Origin: Dissophora ornata
Taxonomy: Eukaryota; Mortierellomycota; Mortierellomycetes; Mortierellales; Mortierellaceae
Reading direction: 5' to 3'
DNA length: 10,572 nucleotides
NCBI GenBank assembly: GCA_025201705.1
Contig: MU617573.1
Location: 1 to 10,572, forward strand
In this document: positions 1 to 8,249 of the stretch, piece after piece
Layout of the letters: every line of letters starts with the position of its first letter
Numbering within the stretch: position 1 is the stretch's first letter
The notes under the pieces: model-generated
Seen by the model: the letters and a program-made list of their open reading frames with translations, nothing else
Database searches by the model: none
Told to the model about the DNA's origin: nothing
Made by a program: the position numbers and the translations under genes

Positions 1-1796
1 ATCCCTCTGCAATCGTGATTATCGGGGGGGTCAACGATCAACCTCAAGGAGCTAGTAATCAAAACATATTAAACCGATCCCTCAAGACAATCGATGCAAG
101 GGGGGGGACTCAAAGTGAAATAGACTACGCAGAAGCCAGGTTCAAATCAAGGGAGCAAAAAAAAAAGAATCGCGCATAACACGGTGTCGCTTTGTGCATG
201 GCATACTGTAGCCATACATAGCACGGCCGCCTTGACCACCACAACCGTAGTAAAAAAAAGCATAAGCCGGTGTCAAAGATATGGTTTATACTAGTTGCTG
301 CTTCCGCCCCTCGTCCAGTAAACAGTGCATGGTTGCCTTGCAGCGTTTTTTATTACTAAAAAAAAAAAAACGGGGTTTTAAGGGCCATCCTTTCAAAGTG
401 TCTAGTTGTATGAATTGCATCCATGACTTACCAATCAGTGTTATTTTCGTATTGCTCTTTCAGCATTCATCGCATGGAAAACATTTTGCATAACGGCTCT
501 CACATATCGTTTACTAGAGTCAGCGATTGATTTTGGGCGCGGGAATAGTCTTTTTGAAAGGATCGGGGTTTTAAACGCGAGACATGCGTGTAACGCGTTT
601 GTACAAGTAAAAAAACCGCGGATTTACCTTTCCGCGGTTGAATAAATGAATCAGCTGCGTGTAGAACTGGTTTTTATCTCATTGCTTTTCTACCCACGCT
701 ACAAAAGACTGTGCCGCAGACGAAGGAACGCGTTTGAAAAAAGTGGTTCAGTCAATGAGTTTGTTTACGATACCTTACACGTAATTTTCAGGTCGACTTG
801 TAGGAATCTGTGTTGATATTGGGAGATAGCATGTTACATTGGAACCTCCTTCCACTATGCCGACAACTGTTACTTTTGGCATGGATATACGTTGTTCACG
901 CGGGTCAATGCAACTCGGCATACGATGACGAACGCAGCCGCCCTAAATATCCTTTTCCGTCATTGGCAAACATGCTCGCCTGATTTTTTTTTTTGTTGCT
1001 GTTACTAACATATGAAAAAATAGGCGTACTATTATCCATTTATCATGCGTCGTAACTCAAAAATCTTAACAAAACTAACGTTCATCGCCCAATCTAAATG
1101 AAGCGAGATTACAGTACTTTGCTTTGTTCGCCTTCTCCATAACCTCAACATTGTAGTCAGTTTAGCTGCCAGCAGCCCCCAAGAGAGAAGAACCCTCTAA
1201 AAAAAAGGGTTTGTCAGTTTCATGATTTTTGGTTTAGTAGCATAGTAAGATAAATTGTTCAGGCTCCATAAAAAAAAATAAAAAAAAAACGCGCTGCCAA
1301 AAAAAGGTATATCCTTCCCTTGCCCCACTGTCGTTTTTCACAGTTTCACGAGTTTTTGAATTTTTAAACAGCATTTCATTTTACAGTGCCGCTTTGCAAA
1401 TGTGCAATAGGATAAATGGACTATCAAGAGACAGGAAGGGTAATGTCGCAATGTCCTCTCGTCTAAACAAACCAATGAATATTTTTGTGACATGATTGAC
1501 GGAGGTACCTTTAGCACAAAGGCCATGCATGACCTACAATTATCAAAGATGTACAGATGTTGGTCGACATCGAGGCAGCCAGAGTATGCCACGAAGAATT
1601 GCTTCCTATTGTGGCGTATGTAGTCTTGGCCAGGAAAACTGTTGTAATACCGGCCACTCGGAAGCCATCCATCCCTCTTGTCCTTCGCGTCGAACAGTCA
1701 ATACACCGTGACAGTCTTTTTTTTTTCATTTCCGGCAACAAGGCATAGTGAATCATATCCAAAAAAACTCATGCGACTGATAGATTTAAAAAAGAA
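1..1796. other. Gene-poor AT-rich intergenic region
   Basis: I find no gene here. The open frames are short, mostly overlap one another on opposite strands, and show no recognisable domain. The stretch is rich in homopolymer runs: G7 and G8 near 24-30 and 100-107, A10 at 157-166, A8 at 252-259, A13 at 358-370, T11 at 984-994, and clustered A runs around 1201-1306. The one tidy structure is the hairpin at 614-639, listed separately. The right edge (about 1760-1796) lies just beyond the aspartyl-tRNA synthetase poly(A) signal, so it probably holds that gene's transcript end. Confidence 0.6.
614..639. repeat. Perfect 9-bp inverted repeat (hairpin)
   Basis: AACCGCGGA at 614-622 is the exact reverse complement of TCCGCGGTT at 631-639, leaving an 8-nt loop. 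The arms are GC-rich in an otherwise AT-rich region. An A run precedes the left arm but there is no T run after the right arm, so it does not look like a terminator for RNA polymerase III. It sits about 1.2 kb downstream of the aspartyl-tRNA synthetase stop codon, outside any gene I can support. Function unknown. Confidence 0.6.
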
Positions 1797-1802
1797 TGTT
1801 CA

Positions 1803-1808
1803 TTTATT
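1803..1808 (-). terminator. Poly(A) signal AATAAA of the aspartyl-tRNA synthetase gene
   Basis: Read on the minus strand this is AATAAA, about 64 nt past the TAA stop at 1872-1874. Position and sequence fit the 3'-end signal of the gene on that strand. Confidence 0.65.
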
Positions 1809-1871
1809 TTCAGTGTCCAGGTCGCCATGATAATAGAAAATAGGTCCTGGGATATCATCCTTCGCATCCGT

Positions 1872-4261
1872 TTAAGGAGTGAGGCGCTTGGGGTCGCGAG
1901 GGAAGAGCGAGACACGACGGATGTTGCCCAAGTTGAGGTAGAAAAAGATGACACGCTCCAATCCAATTCCTCCACCTCCGTGTGGTGGGGCACCCATGCG
2001 GAATGCATCAACGTAGCTCTTGATCGACTCGGGGTCGACTCCGTGGGCCGTGGCCCGCTCAATCAAAAAGTCAGGGTCGTGGATACGCTGAGCGCCGGAC
2101 AGAATCTCCTCACCACGCATAAAGAAATCGTACGAGTTCGAGTACTTGGGGTCCTTGGCATCGGGCATCGTGTAGAAGGGGCGGACCGCCAGAGGAAACT
2201 TGTCCAACATGAAGAAATCGGTCTTGTACTTCTCCTTAACCAGCTGTCCGAGCTGGCGCTCAATCTCCGTCGTGAGGTCGTCATAGTCGCCCATCTCGAC
2301 GCCATTCTCGCGCAACAATGCAACAGCGTCCTTGTACTCAAGGCGAAGGGTCTTGGGCAAGAACTCAAACTTCTCGAAGGGGTACTGGCGGTTGACAATC
2401 TCCAGTTCAGAAGCGTACTTGGTCTCCAATCCCGTAAAAATATACACAAAGAGCTCGTCGAAGACCTCCAAGATCTCATGGTAGTGCTCCTCGAACGCCA
2501 TCTCCAGATCCAGTCCAATGAACTCAGTCATGTGACGATGAGTGAAGGAGTTCTCAGCACGGAAAACACTGCCAATCTCGAACACGCGCTCAAAGTCTCC
2601 GCAGACAACCATCTGCTTGTAGAACTGGGGGGACTGGGCCAAAAAGGCATCAGCTACATAGCAAAACCGATGATGACCGTTAGTAACGAACATGGTAGAG
2701 TAGAATAGACATTACAGTACTACGTAATGAACAGAAATTTGGTACTTACTATCAAAGTATTTGACCTTGAAGACATTAGCACCGCCTTCAGAGGCAGCTC
2801 CCAAAATCTTGGGGGTGTGGATCTCCAAGAAACCCTTAGACTCCAAAAACTCACGGAAGAGCTTGCAGACACCAGCCTGAACGCGGAAGATGGCTTGGTT
2901 GGTGATGGTCTAGTAGTGTAAAGAAAATGGTATGCAGAGTGAACATCTTGCCATTTGTTGGACGAGTCGTAAAATTGAAAGTAGTCTCGGTGGCCATCCA
3001 GATTTGTTTGCTCTCCTACAGTTCCTGTGACTTACGCGAAGATCGAGGACACGGTTCTCGAGGCGGGTGTGCAAGCTGACCTTGCTAAATTGGGCATCCT
3101 CGCGCTCAAAGTCAGTGTTGGGACGGGAAGCATCCTCCAGACTGAAAGGAAGACGGCCCTGAGCCTCGCTGGTGACGAACAATTGAGTGATCGTAATCTC
3201 TGCATCCTGAACAGTGCAGCTCTTGACAGGCTCCAAGGGCTTTGCAATGGTACCCTCGACCAGCACAATCGACTCTGAGGTGATGTTCTGCGCAAACTTG
3301 ACCATCTGCTTGCTGATGGCAGTCTCGTTGAAAACAACCAAACCCTGAATGGTACTGCTGTTTTGGCGGAATTGGAAGAAGCACATCTTGTTGCCTTATG
3401 TCATTGATCAAGATAAGAGCGCAATATGGTCAGTTAGTTCCATGGTATATATCGCCTAATATGATCCGCGTTGATGATCCGCGTTGATGATCCGCTCTGG
3501 ATTCCACATGGTGTATCTCTTGGCGATGCCTCTTACCTGTAGGACGGGAGGTCTGGACGCGAGCACGGAGCCAGACCTTCTCACCAGCACGACCGGCGTT
3601 GATATCGGTGAAGCGCTCATGCTTCAAGCCTATTCATATTGACAAACATTTGTAAGTATTGAGCTGAATCTCCTCCAATGGGTGGTGTCTACTTGGAACT
3701 GATCAACTGTTGTTGCGGTTGGGTACCTGGGCGATCCTCGGAGCAATTCATTGGCTTCTTTCCATAAAAGTCCTTGGAGTAGTCCTATTATGAAGACAAG
3801 AGGAAAGAGCAATTGTGAGCCGGAGCACCCTTGATCTGACCTGCCCTGCTGTTTTCCAGATAGTTTTGATATGTCCGCACGTACGACAACAGCGGTAGCA
3901 TTGGTAGCGGCTTGGGCGGCGCGAGCCGCTGCGTCTTTCTCAGCCCTCTCCTTCTTCAGTTTCTCTTTCTCAAGCTTCTTGAGAGCGTTCTTGGAAAGGG
4001 GCTGGCCATTTTCACTAAGTAATCGACACAAGCATGGGATTCAGAATGAGCTGTTAGGGAGGTGGAGCGTGGGATCAAAAAAAAAAAAAAAGCTTCCTCC
4101 GAGCCTCTTGGCGCCCAAATCTCCAATTTGATCTGTAGCAACATGGGCTTTTGTTTGTTGTCGCCAGCTCGCATTTCGAAGCCTCAATTGTTTACAACGT
4201 ACTCAAGGACAACGTCCTGGACCTGCTTGGTGACTTCGTTGATTTCGGTGCTGTCGGCCAT
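1872..4261 (-). CDS. DPS1: Cytosolic aspartyl-tRNA synthetase (class II), 7 exons
   Basis: Charges tRNA-Asp with aspartate in the cytosol. Exons on the minus strand: 4261-4203, 4014-3885, 3784-3727, 3629-3537, 3394-3036, 2909-2750, 2653-1872; together 1641 bp, 546 residues plus TAA, a usual length for fungal cytosolic AspRS. Every junction is GT...AG and keeps frame; the last intron has TACTAAC at 2685-2679. The ATG at 4261 has A at -3 and G at +4. Residues 19-36 hold [18 protein letters not shown], the Lys-rich RNA-binding extension known from yeast AspRS, followed by an Ala/Lys helix to about 63. An OB-fold anticodon-binding domain starts near 101 (VWLRARV). The catalytic core follows: motif 1 around 259-268 ([10 protein letters not shown]), SEGGANVF at 273-280, QSPQ at 293-296, motif 2 with FRAE at 317-320, and motif 3 GIGLER at 515-520. 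The protein ends RDPKRLTP, as in eukaryotic AspRS. No key residue is missing. The neighbouring gene diverges from the same promoter. Confidence 0.96.
2654..2749 (-). other. Last intron of the AspRS gene with perfect TACTAAC branch site
   Basis: On the minus strand it starts GTAAGT at 2749 and ends TGTAG at 2654. TACTAAC lies at 2685-2679, about 24 nt before the acceptor. Splicing joins YFDT to DAFLAQSPQ, the expected AspRS sequence. An ATG at 2693 falls inside this intron and would give a false start if the intron were missed. Confidence 0.93.
3461..3495. repeat. 13-bp tandem repeat inside an AspRS intron
   Basis: The plus strand carries ATGATCCGCGTTG at 3461-3473 and again at 3474-3486, then a partial third copy (ATGATCCGC) at 3487-3495. 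It lies in the 142-bp intron 3395-3536 of the AspRS gene and does not touch the splice sites. Most likely replication slippage; useful as a length marker. Confidence 0.9.
4015..4202 (-). other. First intron of the AspRS gene with A15/T15 run
   Basis: At 188 bp this is the longest intron in the gene. The minus-strand donor is GTACGT at 4202-4197 and the acceptor ends TTAG at 4015. It interrupts the Asp codon of the [11 protein letters not shown] segment. A 15-nt homopolymer (A on the plus strand, 4077-4091) sits in its middle. Removing it is required: the frame from the first ATG otherwise stops within a few codons. Confidence 0.9.
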
Positions 4262-4523
4262 AGTGTAGTAGTTATGGAAAGAGGGTGAAAAAAGGAATGG
4301 AACTTGAGGCTGCTCCTTATTTATAAACAGTGGAGTCGTTGCATATGACGTATCGAGCAACAGTCACCGTCGACACCAACTATCTTGAACTACAACCACG
4401 CCTGCGGCAGCTTCGCCTCGTCATCATCACACCAACTATCCATCCAGAGTCGGACTGACTCCGACATCACTCAGCACTGACGCATCATAAACAGGATTCC
4501 TTAATTGACATTGGCCAAAAACG
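4262..4523. promoter_or_regulatory. Divergent promoter shared by the AspRS and Dsc2-like genes
   Basis: Only 262 bp separate the two start codons, so both promoters must lie here. Contents seen: the AspRS-facing TATA box (4318-4325); TGACGT at 4346-4351; a 12-bp direct repeat ACACCAACTATC at 4373-4384 and 4429-4440; the palindrome GAGTC-N5-GACTC at 4447-4461, embedded in CGG-N7-CCG at 4451-4463; and TGACGCATCA at 4478-4487. TGACTC and TGACGT are close to the core sites of fungal bZIP factors (Gcn4/Cpc1 and ATF/CREB types), and Gcn4-type control of tRNA synthetase genes is known in fungi. Binding here is inference. Confidence 0.6.
4318..4325 (-). promoter_or_regulatory. TATA box for the AspRS gene
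   Basis: The minus strand reads TATAAATA here, 57-64 nt upstream of the AspRS ATG, leaving room for a short leader. No comparable TATA box is placed for the opposite gene. Confidence 0.6.
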
Positions 4524-4593
4524 ATGCTGACAGCAGGCCCCTCAGGTGCGAACACTGCCTGTTTCGTGACTCTGCTCTGAGTCGGAGTGACTC
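4447..4593. repeat. Two near-identical 15-bp palindromes, GAGTCGGA(C/G)TGACTC
   Basis: Copy 1 is at 4447-4461 in the promoter; copy 2 is at 4579-4593 in the first intron of the Dsc2-like gene. They differ only at the ninth base. Each is an inverted repeat GAGTC/GACTC with a 5-nt spacer. A further TGACTC at 4567-4572 lies just left of copy 2 and pairs in the same sense with the GAGTC at 4579-4583. Confidence 0.75.
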
Positions 4594-6031
4594 GTGTGTG
4601 GATATTAGCGTCGATGTTGTCCGCTGTCAACCCGCACTCAGACTATGTTTCGTCAATTGGCGCCCGATAGGATTCTACAATGCCCCTACCACTAAGGGCA
4701 TGCTGCTCATAGTCGGCGGACTGTCGCTCCTCTCTTCAATACTTCAAATCAAGACGGACTTTCATCTGCAGTTAGTGCCGCACCTCACCACACATCACCA
4801 GGTACGCGCCAGGCGTGCGATCATTGCTGGAGACTGCCGTCCTCACAGTTAAAGCAACTCTAATTGGAATATAGGATATTGACATTCACTTCCATATTCA
4901 ATTGGCAGCTGTGGCGGTTGATTACATCGCACTTTGCCTTCTCGACGTCGACGGAGGTTCTCTTTGGAGGCTTGATCATATATCACCTCAGGATCATTGA
5001 GCGTCTCTTTGGACCTGCAAAATATGTGGTAAAGGAAATAAAAGAAAGAAAAACGGTTGCACTGGACTGGGATAAAGGGACAAGTAGGATGGATGTGAAT
5101 GATTACTAAGATAATTGAATCTGCTCATTTTCTATGCTGCAGTCGTTCTTGTTCGTATCGGCGGTCCTTTCCACATTCCTCAATGTGGCTGTCCTCGTTA
5201 CTGGGAGCGCAGTGGGCCTTAACGTCCTGCCAGCTGGCCCCTACGGCGTCATCTTCGCGGCTCTGTATCAATTCTACATCCTCATTCCAGTAATGTACGA
5301 ATTTAAGATCTTCGGAGTGGCGTTCACGGACAAGGTGTTCATGTATGTCCTTGCATCACAGGTAAGAAGAGCACGCAAAGATATACACATATTAATTTGC
5401 TGCCAAGCTAATGCGTTATGGAAAAGGATCTGGCTGTTTTGAGCTCATTTATCGACCACGGACATTTATTCCTGTCTTCATAGCTTTTGTTTTCGCATAT
5501 CCCAGGATCCATTGCATTAGCTGTCTGCGGGCTACTTTCAGGAATGATCTACAGAAGCGATTTTGCGGGAACACGGCGCTGGAGATTTCCAAAGCCTTTA
5601 GTGCGGTTTGCTGAGCGATTCTTGTTGCCCATCTTTTCATCATCGCCGGCTATCCGTTCTACTGCGACTACTTTTGAAACCCGGACTCAAACACGAGCCA
5701 CTAACCGGCCAGCGCAAGCAATGCGGGTATGGACCGCCAAAGGGATTGCTATCTGGATACTCACTGCTAATTGCCGTTTACATGTATACTGATTGATGTG
5801 AATTATAATCTATAGGAGTATTTGGATGTGCTCTCGACTGGGGGAGCACCCCAAGGTGCCACTCCCCGGCCGCCATCAGAAGAGCAGATTGCAACACTCC
5901 AAGCCATTTTTCCGACTGCCACTCAGGACCAAGCTATCGCCGCACTCAACTCTGCTAATAACAACCTCGACGGGGCTGTGCAGTTCCTCCTTGATAACCC
6001 GTCCAATGCACCGCCACCTTCCTCGTCGTAA
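4524..6031 (+). CDS. dsc2: Dsc2/UBAC2-like rhomboid pseudoprotease with UBA domain, 6 exons
   Basis: Family members sit in the ER or Golgi membrane and serve membrane-anchored ubiquitin ligases (fungal Dsc E3 complex; UBAC2 in animals). Exons: 4524-4545, 4671-4801, 4909-5028, 5143-5361, 5484-5726, 5816-6031; 951 bp, 316 residues plus TAA. All junctions are GT...AG and keep frame. The start ATG is the first after 4347 and has A at -3; the N-terminus MLTAGPSGFYNAP resembles the UBAC2 N-terminus in pattern. Hydrophobic segments lie near 17-34, 68-86, 90-112, 126-146 and 155-187, with a WR motif at 53-54. Where active rhomboids have GxSG, residues 123-126 read GPYG, and no catalytic His is seen in the last membrane segment, so it is predicted inactive. 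A UBA domain covers about 267-306, followed by a short Pro/Ser tail. The cytosolic linker 200-260 is polar. The first exon (22 bp) rests on splice signals plus family resemblance. Confidence 0.85.
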
Positions 6032-6065
6032 TATAGATAGCTACATGTTGTACACCCTGTTCAAT

Positions 6066-6071
6066 AATAAA
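6066..6071 (+). terminator. Poly(A) signal AATAAA of the Dsc2-like gene
   Basis: AATAAA occurs 35 nt after the TAA stop at 6029-6031, within an A-rich patch that also holds AATAAT at 6063-6068. A normal distance for a short fungal 3' untranslated region. Confidence 0.65.
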
Positions 6072-7990
6072 ATGACAAAATGACACGAAACCATTTACAA
6101 GTGTAGTATGTGAAGGGCATATGTCGCTTAAGCCTGCGACAACCTTGAGTTGGAACTCAGGAACTGCAAAGCGAGGTATCCCTTACTGGTGTCCATCAAC
6201 GGAGGCAGTCAAGGGTGGCATCGGCTATAACTGCGAAATAGAGCTCCTTTCACTCAGAACGTATCACTACGTGTGTGAACACCCCTTGGTAACATTACTA
6301 CGCGCTTTTGGTGCGGTCGCTCAGCTCAAGCTTATGAGCGCATAATGTCGACCATGGTATCAAGATTTCAAGGGTGGCTGGATTTAGTCACCCGTTGTAC
6401 AAGATGACCAACAATTGACGGATCACGTTTCTTCCCTCGACAACTAACCTCTCAATGTCGCGCCGCGCGGTGGATGGTGTTTGACAGCAGCTGGCATTAT
6501 GCCTGCACACTGCATTACTAAACACTACCCAGGTCTCTCGGCTCCCCTTATCTTGCTCCAATGGGCCGTCCATCGCAAGATAATCTTATTGCGTATTACT
6601 TCAGAGTATCGCACTTCGAGTGCCATCCTCCCAAATGATACCTGCAAAATATAAGAGCTCTAGAAAACACAAACAAAAATTAGCGCGTTTAATTGTTGTG
6701 CCCCAGATTTATTGAAGGTTGGTAGGCGACAACGCGTCTTTCAATCATCTGCAGTCTCCAGACTCAAGAAAAAAAAAATAAGGAGCCAACTGCCCTTCTT
6801 GCTGCAGCCTGCATCCGTGGTTCGGCATGAATCCGGACGTGGTCCTCCCTTTTCGCTCAATCGCGGATTTGTTGCTAACATCAACATCCAAGGAAATCGG
6901 TTTCTGTTGTCTGCTATAATAAATGCCATCCAATACCACTGGACCTGATTAGGTACAAGAGGACACGGGATATGCCTTTGGATTGCAACAGTTCCCTTAC
7001 ATTGCGAATCAAGGCTGGCAAGGGTCTCAAGTGCTCCGGCAGAATAGCCTGCGCTCTATATAGCTAGGAGGCATTCTCAAAATTCATGCTGGCCGAGGCT
7101 CCCATTTTTTGCTACACTGGCAAGTATGTCTCTTTCCAGTTGGAGCACAGACAAGCAGGGATGGAGATGGAGCGTTGATCGTTGATCGTCTCGTCTTGCT
7201 GGCCAATAGTATGGAAGTATAGGGATGCATTAGCCAAAGTCATGCCTTGCACTCGTTGCTGCATGGGTGCGCGTCTAGGCGTACATTGATCAGTGGTGGG
7301 CGTCAGATGGTGAGGCATTAAGCCTTCATACTCTCAATCCTTTTCCTTGTTGTAGTTTATCTTGACCCCCTCACCCATCACATCTATACCTTAAGATGCA
7401 TCCATCCCCTCAACAGAGCGTGCATGCATATATCCTCTTCCATGTCTAATCCGTGTCATCTTTTTTTGGACGCTGGCCCCCCTCTAGAAAGTTTGCCCCT
7501 TGCAAGGTAAATCGGTAACTGCCAGCAAGAGACGAGGGCTATCATTGACCTGGTATTGGAGATGCAGACAGAAACACTGAACTTTGTATTCCACCCCCTT
7601 GTCCATCCAACGGATGCCTTGCCCGTAACAGAGCTAGAGCCAAGGGATGATAGGCTACGAATTGGATATCTAGCCATTTAGACCCCCTCTGCCTTTCCTT
7701 TGGACTACCTTGAAGGTCACCTCAGCTTCTCAGACCGTTGCGTCCGCATACCAGGTTGCCGGTAAGAGATCGCAAATCAAAAGGGCGTCTGCGGAAATGG
7801 ATAGTGAACTGCCTCTCATCATGTCGATCTCCTCAATAACAGGGAGATCAATAAAGGGGTGCTATGGCAATTGCAATGACAATGGTGTACAGTATGGTCG
7901 AGCACACTGCGGACCCATGCCTTTCTCCGTTTTTTTCTTCTTTCCCTCAAGCTTCCTTCCATTACCGCCTTTCATGTGAACATCAATCAG
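6072..7990. other. Long intergenic region without a supported gene
   Basis: I see no convincing gene. Short ATG-started frames exist, at 6121-6345 on plus (74 codons) and 6573-6388 and 7677-7456 on minus (61 and 73 codons), but none shows a recognisable motif, a signal peptide or a homologous feel. A TATAAG-like box lies near 6650 and a CCAAT at about 6558, with no clear frame downstream. Around 7170-7190 GTTGATC is duplicated. The right part, near 7920-7975, is pyrimidine-rich and probably belongs to the upstream region of the kelch gene. A short non-coding RNA cannot be excluded. Confidence 0.5.
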
Positions 7991-7999
7991 GAAAAAAAG

Positions 8000-8005
8000 T
8001 ATAAA
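8000..8005 (+). promoter_or_regulatory. Possible TATA box of the kelch gene
   Basis: TATAAA lies about 245 bp upstream of the ATG at 8250. The sequence between is C/T-rich and has no ATG after 8014, which fits a long fungal leader. A CACGTG E-box lies within it at 8115-8120. Placement of the transcription start is inference. Confidence 0.4.
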
Positions 8006-8249
8006 TGTCACTTATGGCCTGAAGATCCGCCTCTTTATCGCTTACGATTCCTTCTTAATCGACACCTCTTCTACTCTACCTCAATTCTCAACTCCTTCGT
8101 TTGTAACCCATCACCACGTGTGCGTCCTGGCCCTTGGCGCACAATCCCTATATCCTCCATCTCGCACAGGACCCATTCCTCTTCAGTCCACCCATCCTAC
8201 AATACGCACCTTCAGTCCTTCACACATTTCAAACCGACAATCTTCAACC

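Noticed and set aside
136..150. GGTTCAAATC resembling a tRNA B box
   Set aside because: The flanks do not form a T-arm stem, no acceptor or anticodon arm can be drawn, and no T-run follows.
1557..1748. 63-codon plus-strand frame with a protein-like composition
   Set aside because: No recognisable domain, overlapped by frames on the other strand, and ends in a T-run; not enough to call a gene or pseudogene.
2651..2693. ATG at 2693 as start of a separate minus-strand gene
   Set aside because: It lies inside the intron 2654-2749, just 5' of the splice acceptor and beside a perfect TACTAAC; AspRS sequence continues in frame across the junction.
1827..2708. Long plus-strand open frame of 293 codons
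   Set aside because: It is the antisense shadow of the last AspRS exon, whose minus-strand frame carries class II motifs 2 and 3.
4864..4908. Coding reading of 4875-4908 in the Dsc2-like gene
   Set aside because: Using the acceptor at 4874 would break the frame from exon 2. The acceptor at 4907-4908 keeps frame and joins HHQ to LWRLITS, the family pattern.
6121..6345. 74-codon ATG frame just after the Dsc2-like gene
   Set aside because: No motif, no signal peptide and no separate promoter seen; a frame of this length is expected by chance.
6388..6573. 61-codon minus-strand ATG frame
   Set aside because: Unrecognised, isolated and of chance length.
7738..7866. Minus-strand stretch that reads like a protein (HPFIDLPVIEEIDMM...)
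   Set aside because: A TAG lies immediately upstream; treating it as an acceptor gives no convincing upstream exon.
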